Shown: in pieces, positions 55,718 through 64,000 of the stretch
Numbering within the stretch: the first letter of the stretch is position 1
Layout: each line of letters opens with the position of its first letter
From: Clostridiaceae bacterium
Lineage (GTDB): Bacteria; Bacillota; Clostridia; Peptostreptococcales; Tindalliaceae
Reading direction: 5' to 3'
DNA length: 64,000 nucleotides
Assembly: GCA_024635995.1 (NCBI GenBank)
Contig: JAGXHW010000031.1
Coordinates: 58,027-122,026 of the forward strand
Made by a program: the position numbers and the translations under genes
The notes under the pieces: generated by a model
Seen by the model: the letters and a program-made list of their open reading frames with translations, nothing else
The model's database searches: none
Told to the model about the DNA's origin: nothing

Positions 55718-56908
55718 TCAATTAAGAAACTCTATTAATGGTTCCTTGATCCATTCCACTTCAACAGAATCAAGTAATGAGGCTGTAAAATGCTCTAAAT
55801 CAATGAACGTTTCCGATTTTGTAATACTATCAAGCTTTGGTTTCGTTACGGGTCTCCGTGGCAGAAAAACCGTACAACAGTCTTCAAAAGGTAATATGGA
55901 TGTTTCATATGTGTCAATCTGCCGTGCAATATCAATAATTTGGTATTTATCCATTGCAATCAATGGCCTGAAAATGGGTATATCCACTGTCTCATTGGTG
56001 ACACGTAAGCTTTGAATGGTCTGGCTTGCCACTTGGCCCAGTGATTCGCCGGTGATTAATGCATCACATCCGTGTTGTAAAGCCAGTGCCTCACCAAGCC
56101 TTGTCATCATACGCCGTACAAGTATGGTACCTTCATCTTCCGGGCATTTTTCAGCCACCGCCTGCTGGAAAAGAAGCAGGTTAATAGAAAACAATTGAAT
56201 GGGTCCACAATATCGCGACATGGTTTTTGCCAGATTTTTCACTTTATCCAGTGCTTCCTGACTGGTATATGGATAGCTGTGAAAATGCACGGCTTTAACT
56301 TCAACACCACGCTTGGCAACAAGCCAGCCAGCCACAGGGCTGTCAATGCCTCCAGATAATAACAGCATTGCTTTGCCATTGGTTTCCCTGGGAAGTCCCC
56401 CCAATCCCCTCACCCTGTCACTAAACACGTACGCATCTTCTTTAATTTCGACATAAAGTGTAAGATCAGGATGATGTACATCTACCGTAAGCGCTTCTGT
56501 ATGGTTCAGAAGATATCCGCCAACATGATAACTTATTTCCTGGGAATTCATGGGAAATGATTTATCAGTTCTTTTCGTTTGTACTTTAAATGTTTTAGCA
56601 CCCGTTGATTTAACCGCTTTTAGCAGCTCATCCAATGCCGTTGTTTTGATGATATCCATATCAACAGGAATTTTAGACGCTATGCTAATAAGATCAATGC
56701 CAAAAACACGCATTAATGCGTTGATTAATGGTTCTTCATCCTGTTTTGATAACGGTACATAAATGCGGTTGTGCCTCAGAAAAAAAGTATCGCAACCGAG
56801 AGGTTTTAATACTCTTCTAACTGATTTCATTAACTTTTCTTCAAAGAAACGGCGATTTTTCCCTTTTAACATTGTTTCGCCACTTCTAATTATTATCATT
56901 TTCTCCAA
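55718..56908 (-). CDS. thiI: tRNA 4-thiouridine synthase ThiI
   Basis: IIIRSGETMLKGKNRRFFEEKLMKSVRRVL, MLLLSGGIDSPVAGWLVAKRGVEVKAVHFHSYPYTS. Confidence 0.96.
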   Translation of the reverse strand: MEKMIIIRSGETMLKGKNRRFFEEKLMKSVRRVLKPLGCDTFFLRHNRIYVPLSKQDEEPLINALMRVFGIDLISIASKIPVDMDIIKTTALDELLKAVKSTGAKTFKVQTKRTDKSFPMNSQEISYHVGGYLLNHTEALTVDVHHPDLTLYVEIKEDAYVFSDRVRGLGGLPRETNGKAMLLLSGGIDSPVAGWLVAKRGVEVKAVHFHSYPYTSQEALDKVKNLAKTMSRYCGPIQLFSINLLLFQQAVAEKCPEDEGTILVRRMMTRLGEALALQHGCDALITGESLGQVASQTIQSLRVTNETVDIPIFRPLIAMDKYQIIDIARQIDTYETSILPFEDCCTVFLPRRPVTKPKLDSITKSETFIDLEHFTASLLDSVEVEWIKEPLIEFLN

Positions 56909-56912
56909 TGAT

Positions 56913-58073
56913 TCACCTCTTCATCATTCTTCTCATTTGGTTAACATGTTGTTCCAGGCTTTGTACGAAATAGGTTATTTGATCATAGGTCATGGTTTCA
57001 TTAAAACTAATCCGCAAAGCTCCGTCCATCACAGCATTGTTTAATTTCATTGCTTTTAAAACATGGCTCGCTGTTGTTTTTCGCGATGAACAGGCAGATC
57101 CTGCAGATATGTAAATACCATTATCAGACAACATTCTTAGTATCACTTCACTTTTTACGTTATCGATAGAAATGGTCAAAATACCTGGAAATTGATAGTC
57201 TGAAAGATCATGTTCTATCATGGTAATACCTTCAAGGCGGCTCATAATATGCTCTATTAGTTCTTTTCTAATTTCCCATATCTTTACAAGGTGTTCAGCT
57301 GTATTGTTTATTCGTAAGAGTGTCGCTTTTTCAAAGCCAATGATGCCAGGAGTGTTTTCTGTGCCTGAACGTACATTATTTTCCTGTCCGCCTCCCCACA
57401 TAATGGGAGACAGATTAACACCATTCTTTACAATCAATGCCCCCACCCCTCGTGGGCCTCCAATTTTGTGGGCACTGATTGAATAAAAATCTGCGTTTAC
57501 ATTAACCAGGTCTACGTTAATTTTACCGAATGCCTGAACACCATCGACGTGAACCAACGTTTTCGGAGATTTTTTCTTAACCAGGTCTATTATCTCCTTC
57601 ACAGGCTGAACTATGCCTGTTTCGTTATTGACATGCATGACGCTGATAATATGGGTATTTGATGATACCATATCATGAAGAGCCTTTAAATCAATTACGC
57701 CTTGCTTTGTCACAGGAATATATGACACATCCGCCTTTTCATGTTTAAGATGATCATATACTCTGATTACAGATGGGTGTTCTATCTCACTGCACAAAAA
57801 GTGTGACGTCTGTTTCTGATGACGATTGGTCACACCTAATACAGCCAGATTATTAGATTCAGTACCACCTGAGGTGAAAATCAGGTAATGATTTTTTGCA
57901 TTGGCACTTTTCAGCAGCGTAGCTCTGGCAGATTCAATTCGTTTATTTGCTTCATACCCCACACTGTGAACTGACGAAGGGTTACCGTAAAACAAGTGGT
58001 AACTTTCGTTCATACTATTAATAACTTCCTGATGTATTTCAGTTGTGGAAGCAATATCAAGGTAAAGTTTCAT
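56913..58073 (-). CDS. cysteine desulfurase (NifS/IscS-like)
   Basis: MKLYLDIASTTEIHQEVINSM, SISAHKIGGPRGVGALIVKNG (PLP Lys), SAGSACSSRKTTASHVLKAM. Confidence 0.95.
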   Translation of the reverse strand: MKLYLDIASTTEIHQEVINSMNESYHLFYGNPSSVHSVGYEANKRIESARATLLKSANAKNHYLIFTSGGTESNNLAVLGVTNRHQKQTSHFLCSEIEHPSVIRVYDHLKHEKADVSYIPVTKQGVIDLKALHDMVSSNTHIISVMHVNNETGIVQPVKEIIDLVKKKSPKTLVHVDGVQAFGKINVDLVNVNADFYSISAHKIGGPRGVGALIVKNGVNLSPIMWGGGQENNVRSGTENTPGIIGFEKATLLRINNTAEHLVKIWEIRKELIEHIMSRLEGITMIEHDLSDYQFPGILTISIDNVKSEVILRMLSDNGIYISAGSACSSRKTTASHVLKAMKLNNAVMDGALRISFNETMTYDQITYFVQSLEQHVNQMRRMMKR

Positions 58074-58148
58074 TTCAAACCTCCAGTTTAAAATCGGTTC
58101 AACGCTTATCATCATAACGGAAACTGGAGCGTCTGTAAAGTAGATCGT

Positions 58149-59552
58149 TTAATTTTGTATTTTTAACTGTTTGATGAGCGCAGTTAACTCTGTGTCAATT
58201 TCATCTTGATAAAACCAATACCTGGGCTCATTTTCAATGTTATTCCAGTATAGGTTCAGCTGATCGATCGCATTGTTCACACCATATTGCTGATATCTAA
58301 GTACTGCTTCATTCTTAATTAATAGTAATTTCATATCATAATCCGTTAAAATATTGATCATTGGAGGGTAAAGCATTAATGCTTCCTGAAGTTTATTCTG
58401 TTTCACCAATGCCATTGATAACCGAATGTTGGCTTCTGCTTCTTGAATAGGTGTAATCTCTGTGTCTAAATAAACCCTTAATGCTCTATCGATTAGTGTT
58501 GGAGGCGCATAAGCCTCAATTTGTTGAATTAGCATTAGAAATCCATCAATGTTTGGATTTTCAAGCTCAACATAACTTAATAGTGCTTCAACGGCCAACT
58601 CATTTTTTCGTTCCTGTACTAATTGTTTATCATGGGTCAACAAATAATAATTATTGGCAATGACACTGGTGTAATTTTCATTCTTTAATCCCCATAATGT
58701 TTCGATGGGAGAACTGTCGTATAAATCCTGTTCATCTCTGGGAATAAACCCTACGATAGACCTGTATTCCAGTGTCGCGATGACGTTGTCCATTCGACGA
58801 TCGTCTGATGAATAACTCTGTCTATTTTCAGGCATATCAAAGGTGGGGTACTGATAACTGCTTTGGTTTTCTGGAAAAGAAATTAGTAAACGGTCGGGGG
58901 TTAAATATTGTAAATCATTGTATATCTTTTGTGCCATGGCCGCAGCTTCTGCTCTGGTTATTTGGTTATCCGGTCTAAATGTTCCATCTTCATATCCACT
59001 CACCATACCATTTTCAACAAGTTCATTAATTCGATCATAATGTTGATCCGATGAAGGTATATCAGAAAAACGTGGTTCACTCAAGCTGGGTCTGGCTGGA
59101 GGCGTTGATATACTATGCGTTAGCAGTGCCACTTCATACCTGGTAATAGGCACATCTGGTCTTAAGCGTGAATTATTAAAAATATCCGAAAGAACCAAAT
59201 CAGCCTGCATGGCCTCATCTAAATAACTGTTAAGGAAAACAACATTTTTATATGACCAATGGTTTTCTGTCAGATCCGTAAATGATTTGAGAGATTCGTT
59301 GGAGTTTAACACTTTTTGTCCCGCGGCGTCCAATAGTTTTTTTAACATACTAATAAACTCTGCTCTGGTGATGGATTGATTTGGTCGATAGCTTCCGTCA
59401 GGATATCCTGAAAACACAGGCACATCAAACGTAGCCCAATAAACATGTTCTTCAGCCCAGTGACCGTCCAGGTCATTAAAAATCACTGCTGATGATTGTA
59501 TAGGTACTACGCATAGTAATAACACAATGACAAAATATTTCATTTTTCGCAT
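58149..59552 (-). CDS. S-layer homology (SLH) domain-containing exported protein
   Basis: Signal peptide, SLH motifs FNDLDGHWAEEHVYWA...FSGYPDGSYRPNQSITRAEFISML and VSGYEDGTFRPDNQITRAEAAAMAQKIY. Confidence 0.92.
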   Translation of the reverse strand: MRKMKYFVIVLLLCVVPIQSSAVIFNDLDGHWAEEHVYWATFDVPVFSGYPDGSYRPNQSITRAEFISMLKKLLDAAGQKVLNSNESLKSFTDLTENHWSYKNVVFLNSYLDEAMQADLVLSDIFNNSRLRPDVPITRYEVALLTHSISTPPARPSLSEPRFSDIPSSDQHYDRINELVENGMVSGYEDGTFRPDNQITRAEAAAMAQKIYNDLQYLTPDRLLISFPENQSSYQYPTFDMPENRQSYSSDDRRMDNVIATLEYRSIVGFIPRDEQDLYDSSPIETLWGLKNENYTSVIANNYYLLTHDKQLVQERKNELAVEALLSYVELENPNIDGFLMLIQQIEAYAPPTLIDRALRVYLDTEITPIQEAEANIRLSMALVKQNKLQEALMLYPPMINILTDYDMKLLLIKNEAVLRYQQYGVNNAIDQLNLYWNNIENEPRYWFYQDEIDTELTALIKQLKIQN

Positions 59553-59675
59553 TAATAGTCCTCCATTATCACAATAATATGTATTTATCTAGCATTAACA
59601 GGATTCATAGTTATATAATTACTACCCATTTATTCCGACGATATCAATCCCAATTTGTTTCATTCTCATGAAAAT

Positions 59676-59700
59676 ACGCCAACCTCTGGAGTTGGCGTAC
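59676..59700 (-). terminator. Terminator downstream of the SpoIID-domain gene
   Basis: minus strand tacgccaactccagaggttggcgtattttc. Confidence 0.8.
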
Positions 59701-59731
59701 TGCGTCTTTTATTAAACTTTCAGCTTGAATA

Positions 59732-61666
59732 TTATTCTATACGAATACCCGTAAAGTAATGTGCCAATATTTCTTGCCAACCGAAACCGGTTTCAGCCAT
59801 CACGCGTGCACCATGTTGGCTCATTCCAACCCCATGGCCATAACCAAAACCATTAAAGGTCACAGCATCATTGTTAATAGATATGCTGAAGTAATTGCTT
59901 TTCAAGCCAAAGACCCAACGCGACTCCTGTTTAAAGATAGAATGTGATCCGTCGTTTCCAGTGATTTGTAATTCCAGGACCCTTCCATTTGGAGACATAT
60001 TAATTATCTCTACATCGATAATTCTTCCAATATCAATCTGTTTCTCAAGTAACTTCAGCTCCAATTCATCATATGTTATGATAGATTGCCATTGGGCATG
60101 TGGTGCATCCAGCGAGTAGGGGTCATCTATGCCCCGTACATATGAAACCTCTTCGTTCCACACATATTCACTGGATTCAGTTTGTCCCCCACTATTGGAG
60201 TGGTAATAAGGTATTACCAATTCACCATTTGCTGACATCACCTTGCCATAGGTTTCATCCACAGCTTTCGTGGTCGCAGCTTTTTCACTTTCATAGCCCC
60301 CATAAACCTGGGAATTAACAGTGTTACACACATCAAAGCCTATATGGTTGAATTTACCAATATTTGCCAGTGCAAATCCACGGGCTGCCACTGCCTGTGC
60401 TTTTAACGCTTCACTATGCCATGTTGCAGGCATTTCTTTAGGCACTACACCGTATAAGTATTGTTCAATGGGCAACCGGTTAATAACCGTTAATTGTTGG
60501 TCTGTGTGGCTGAGTGCGGTTAATGCACCTCTGTATTTTATATTTCCAATTTGTAAGACAGATTGATAGATTGAATCTGACGCATCGCTGATGTACAGTG
60601 GACTATTATCATCATAAAGTAAAACGGTTTTGTTTTCACCATCAGAAATTTTGATCATACCACGATTATTACCCATCACTGTCCAATTTTCGTCCAAATT
60701 AAGGTGATCGATTTCATCTTCTGCTTTTCGCATTGAATCGAAAGAACCAATGAAAACGTTCCACCCCTCCGTTTCACGAACAATGAAGGCTGAGATTTTA
60801 TCTTCCATCAATTGTTGAAGCATTTCCTGAGCTTCAGCAGTCGTGTTATAGGAGCGTTTAAGCCCTAGATAATAACTGGCATCCGGTGCTATGATCATTT
60901 GTCGTGTATCAGCAAGGGAAAAAATGACATCAAATTCATCTTCGAAAGTACCAATATTAAACCCATTCCCGGATCTAACCAGCATTGAATTGACAGCTGT
61001 ATCATTGTAAAACAATCCTACGCTTATGTGTTCTGGCATTGATCCCCTATCCAGGGGTTGGTGGTAAAAAGAACTGTCTTCCGGATCTAACTGCGTTGAT
61101 CGTCTCGACACAACTATTTTGTCATTTTTTTCAGGTGTTGTTGGTTCTGCTACGATCACCGGCAAAGGGAAATCAAACGAAGCAACACGCGTGTTTTCAT
61201 TCCACTGGATCTCACCATAGGGTTTAAGCTGATTAAAATAAATGGCTGTCTGTCCATCGATGTTGAAAGAAATAATTTCTTTCCCATCAAAATATGTTTT
61301 AATATCAGTAAATAACACCGGTTTCAAGAAATTACCCGGCTCCAATCGTTGAATGGTAAATTCTTTTCCTGTACGTGTTTTCATTTCATTTCGTGTGACT
61401 TTTAACGTGCGGTCTTGTTCGTTCCATATAACGTCGAAGCCATATGTCCTTAAATCTTCCACAACAATGGCTGTATAATTATTTATATTCATTGAAGGAA
61501 TTGGCTTTTCGTCAATGGTTGCAATGATGTCTGTTGACAATACTTCTCCTATTGGGGTGCCAATAGGCATGGATGCGTAGACAGATGAACTCAACATCAC
61601 TGTGAAAAAAAATATTAATATCGCAATAGTAGAACGTTTATTTATTGTGAATGTACCTTTATCCAT
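59732..61666 (-). CDS. SpoIID/LytB domain-containing protein with N-terminal copper-amine-oxidase-like repeats
   Basis: N-terminal TM; IDEKPIPSMNINNYTAIVVEDLRTYGFDVIWNEQDRTLKV stalk-type repeats; NRLPIEQYLYGVVPKEMPATWHSEALKAQAVAARGFAL ... FNGFGYGHGVGMSQHGARVMAETGFGWQEILAHYFTG; start placed at MDKGTFTINKR. Confidence 0.92.
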   Translation of the reverse strand: MDKGTFTINKRSTIAILIFFFTVMLSSSVYASMPIGTPIGEVLSTDIIATIDEKPIPSMNINNYTAIVVEDLRTYGFDVIWNEQDRTLKVTRNEMKTRTGKEFTIQRLEPGNFLKPVLFTDIKTYFDGKEIISFNIDGQTAIYFNQLKPYGEIQWNENTRVASFDFPLPVIVAEPTTPEKNDKIVVSRRSTQLDPEDSSFYHQPLDRGSMPEHISVGLFYNDTAVNSMLVRSGNGFNIGTFEDEFDVIFSLADTRQMIIAPDASYYLGLKRSYNTTAEAQEMLQQLMEDKISAFIVRETEGWNVFIGSFDSMRKAEDEIDHLNLDENWTVMGNNRGMIKISDGENKTVLLYDDNSPLYISDASDSIYQSVLQIGNIKYRGALTALSHTDQQLTVINRLPIEQYLYGVVPKEMPATWHSEALKAQAVAARGFALANIGKFNHIGFDVCNTVNSQVYGGYESEKAATTKAVDETYGKVMSANGELVIPYYHSNSGGQTESSEYVWNEEVSYVRGIDDPYSLDAPHAQWQSIITYDELELKLLEKQIDIGRIIDVEIINMSPNGRVLELQITGNDGSHSIFKQESRWVFGLKSNYFSISINNDAVTFNGFGYGHGVGMSQHGARVMAETGFGWQEILAHYFTGIRIE

Positions 61667-61823
61667 AGTACCGCTCCTCAAATTGTTATTCAACCATTTA
61701 GATACATTCATCTTACAGTATTCCAGCGATTCCGTAAAGGAAACCTGGCAACATGTCATACAAGTGTAAAACAACATAAATAATTCAAGTAAACGATCAA
61801 AGCAAAACATTCCTTCAAGGTAG

Positions 61824-63356
61824 TTACTTTCTGACTGTTTTGTACAAATCTTTCCGTTTGTCCTTCAGGTGAGTCACTGTACCTCTAGTGCGACTGCGTC
61901 GCAATATTTCTAAATCAACATCACCCACTACAATTGTCTCAAGATTTGGTGTGCACTCACCTATGATGCCGTCAGGAGCGAAAGAAAAATCGGATGGGCA
62001 GAAAATCCCAGACTGAGCATATTGCATATCTGCTTTTTCAACATGGGTTAAGTTGCCCACTGTACCTGCAATTGCTGTATAAATCTGGTTCTCTATTGCC
62101 CGGGCCTGAGAACAGTAGCGAACCCTTAAGTAACCGTTTCGGTCATCCGTACAAAATGGAACAAATATGATGTTGGCGCCTTCGTTTGTCACAATTCTTG
62201 ATAGTTCAGGAAACTGAATATCATAGCATATTAAAATCGCCACTTTGCCTCTATCAGTATTAAATACATTGATTAGGTCACCAGGTTGAATTCCCCACCA
62301 TTTACGTTGATCTGGGGTTATGTGTAGCTTATACTGCTTATCTATTTTACCGCTGCGATGAAAGAGATATGAGACATTATATATCTTTTCATCTTCTTCG
62401 ACGAAATGTGAACCCCCAATGATGTTCACATTATGTTTAACAGCTAATTCTGAAAATAATCTGATATAGTCTTCTGTATAAGCTGCCACTTTTCGAACTT
62501 GTTTACTTGGTATCGGTTCATTCAAAAATGAAATGAGCTGCATTGTGAATGATTCTGGAAATAAGACAAAATCGCTTTCATAAACAGAGCTTGTTTCAAC
62601 GTAATATTCGCATTGTCTGGCAAATTCTTCAAAGCTATCAATTTTTTTAAGCCGATATTGCACCGTGCATATACGTACCGGATAAGCTCTGATGTAATGT
62701 CTCTTTGATTTGGGAAGATAATCCACATTACTCCATTCCAATAACACAGCATAGTGCATGGAAGCTTCATCATCGTCCAGGTACTCTTTGTTGACTCTTT
62801 TCACAACAAATTCATTCATCAACTGAAAAGTTAATACCGGATCATAAATTTTGTGTTGTACCACCTGTTTCACATATTCACGGGGACTCATTTCATGCGC
62901 AAATTTATGATACCTGGGTATTCTACCGCCAATTAATATCCCTTTTAAGTTTAAGTCTTCCACCAATTGTTTTCTTTTCTCATACAGACGACTTCCAATT
63001 TTAAGTCTTCGATATTCCGGATGGACCATAATGGCAATGCCGTATAGGTAAAGCCCTTCTGGGTCATGATTGGAAATGTAGCCTTCATCACTAATTTCAT
63101 CAAAATTATGGTTATCCTCGTACTCGTCATAATCGATGATTAAACTTGATGAAGCCCCAATAATCGTTCCATTATATTCAATGCAAAACTGTCCTTCTGG
63201 AAAGTACACTAAATGGCTTTCCAGCTGGTTTCTTTTCCACGGATCCATTTCAGGAAAACAAATTTCAGAAAGTCTGACTAACTCATCCAGATCTTCATCC
63301 CTGACATTTCGAAGTACTATCTCAGTTTCTAATGCTGTTAAGTCTATTTTATCCAT
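61824..63356 (-). CDS. bifunctional GNAT N-acetyltransferase / carbon-nitrogen hydrolase
   Basis: N-terminal GNAT (GIAIMVHPEYRRLKIGSRLYEKRKQLVEDL) fused to nitrilase superfamily domain (FVLFPESF, VNIIGGSHF, GKVAILICYDIQFPELSRIVTNEGANIIFVPFCTD). Confidence 0.93.
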   Translation of the reverse strand: MDKIDLTALETEIVLRNVRDEDLDELVRLSEICFPEMDPWKRNQLESHLVYFPEGQFCIEYNGTIIGASSSLIIDYDEYEDNHNFDEISDEGYISNHDPEGLYLYGIAIMVHPEYRRLKIGSRLYEKRKQLVEDLNLKGILIGGRIPRYHKFAHEMSPREYVKQVVQHKIYDPVLTFQLMNEFVVKRVNKEYLDDDEASMHYAVLLEWSNVDYLPKSKRHYIRAYPVRICTVQYRLKKIDSFEEFARQCEYYVETSSVYESDFVLFPESFTMQLISFLNEPIPSKQVRKVAAYTEDYIRLFSELAVKHNVNIIGGSHFVEEDEKIYNVSYLFHRSGKIDKQYKLHITPDQRKWWGIQPGDLINVFNTDRGKVAILICYDIQFPELSRIVTNEGANIIFVPFCTDDRNGYLRVRYCSQARAIENQIYTAIAGTVGNLTHVEKADMQYAQSGIFCPSDFSFAPDGIIGECTPNLETIVVGDVDLEILRRSRTRGTVTHLKDKRKDLYKTVRK

Positions 63357-63467
63357 TATCTACTCCTCCAATTGTTAGAGTTGCTAAGAAAAACTATATA
63401 ATACATCTTCATACGCTGTCAAACCCCTACGTCAGGGGATCTTAACTTATGTCGATGTTTTTTCGTA

Positions 63468-63502
63468 AAAAAAGATTCCAATGGTATAAACCAATGGAAT
63501 CC
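63468..63502 (-). terminator. Terminator downstream of tRNA cluster
   Basis: minus strand ggattccattggtttataccattggaatctttttttac. Confidence 0.82.
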
Positions 63503-63512
63503 TTGCAAATAC

Positions 63513-63589
63513 TGGTGCGCCCAGAGAGATTCGAACTCCCGACCTCTTGATTCGTAGTCAAGCACTCTATCCAGCTGAGCTATGAGCGC
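63513..63589 (-). tRNA. tRNA-Arg (anticodon ACG)
   Basis: GCGCTCATAGCTCAGCTGGATAGAGTGCTTGACTACGAATCAAGAGGTCGGGAGTTCGAATCTCTCTGGGCGCACCA, cloverleaf, CCA encoded. Confidence 0.96.
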
Positions 63590-63596
63590 AAATTTG

Positions 63597-63670
<74 letters not shown>

Positions 63671-63677
63671 TAATGAA

Positions 63678-63753
63678 TGGTGACCCATCCGCGACTCGAA
63701 CGCGGGACACCCTGATTAAAAGTCAGGTGCTCTACCGACTGAGCTAATGGGTC
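63678..63753 (-). tRNA. tRNA-Lys (anticodon TTT)
   Basis: GACCCATTAGCTCAGTCGGTAGAGCACCTGACTTTTAATCAGGGTGTCCCGCGTTCGAGTCGCGGATGGGTCACCA. Confidence 0.96.
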
Positions 63754-63760
63754 TAAATTG

Positions 63761-63835
63761 TGGAGCGGAAGACGGGAATTGAACCCGCGACCCTCGCCTT
63801 GGCAAGGCGATGCTCTACCGCTGAGCCACTTCCGC
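63761..63835 (-). tRNA. tRNA-Gly (anticodon GCC)
   Basis: GCGGAAGTGGCTCAGCGGTAGAGCATCGCCTTGCCAAGGCGAGGGTCGCGGGTTCAATTCCCGTCTTCCGCTCCA. Confidence 0.96.
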
Positions 63836-63854
63836 ATATAAATGTAAAACAATG

Positions 63855-63937
63855 TGGTGCGGGTGGAGGGACTTGAACCCCCACGGTCGCCCGCTAGATC
63901 CTAAGTCTAGTGCGTCTGCCAATTCCGCCACACCCGC
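63855..63937 (-). tRNA. tRNA-Leu (anticodon TAG)
   Basis: GCGGGTGTGGCGGAATTGGCAGACGCACTAGACTTAGGATCTAGCGGGCGACCGTGGGGGTTCAAGTCCCTCCACCCGCACCA. Confidence 0.96.
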
Positions 63938-63981
63938 ATGGATATTACGTGCTGCCTTCTAAAACTATTCAACCACTAAAA

Positions 63982-64000
63982 TGGCGACCCGGAAGGGACT
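63982..64000 (-). tRNA. partial tRNA 3' end (runs off window)
   Basis: tggcgacccggaagggact = reverse complement of a ...CCA-terminated acceptor/T-arm, continuing the tRNA array; anticodon not visible. Confidence 0.65.

Overview
The window is a mostly colinear chromosomal segment of a low/medium-GC anaerobic Firmicute (Clostridia-like gene content and order), with most genes on the minus strand. Main blocks: (1) apt (partial)-secF-secD-yajC-tgt-queA-ruvB-ruvA-ruvC. (2) A compact selenocysteine locus, tRNA-Sec(UCA)-selB-selA-[agcS]-selD. Its selD is itself a selenoprotein gene: there is an in-frame UGA at 15462-15464 followed by a SECIS-like hairpin, and the ORF track truncates the gene at this codon. 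(3) comEA, dac, ridA and a PAS regulator. (4) T-box-leuS-rsfS-yqeK-nadD-obgE-rpmA-prp-rplU-rng-TIGR03936/TIGR03960-mgsA-minEDC-pbp2-mreD-mreC-radC. Here pbp2 is split by an apparent 1-nt frameshift, and mreB and rodA are absent from the positions where I would expect them. (5) A full rnfCDGEAB operon preceded by a DRTGG / HATPase / DRTGG / PHP / HATPase regulatory-type cluster, in which the PHP gene also carries an apparent frameshift. (6) yebC-like, nadE, nudix, pbp1A, moaB, an IS with imperfect ~23-bp TIRs sitting between convergent moaB and moaC, thiI, a cysteine desulfurase, an SLH protein, a SpoIID-domain protein and a GNAT-nitrilase fusion. (7) A tRNA array (Arg-Cys-Lys-Gly-Leu plus one partial). 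No CRISPR array, prophage or recognisable defence island was seen. I found no clearly novel multi-gene system. The strongest observations are the Sec-containing SelD and the two frameshifts. The rnf-linked regulatory cluster and a structured ruvC-ruvA spacer deserve follow-up.
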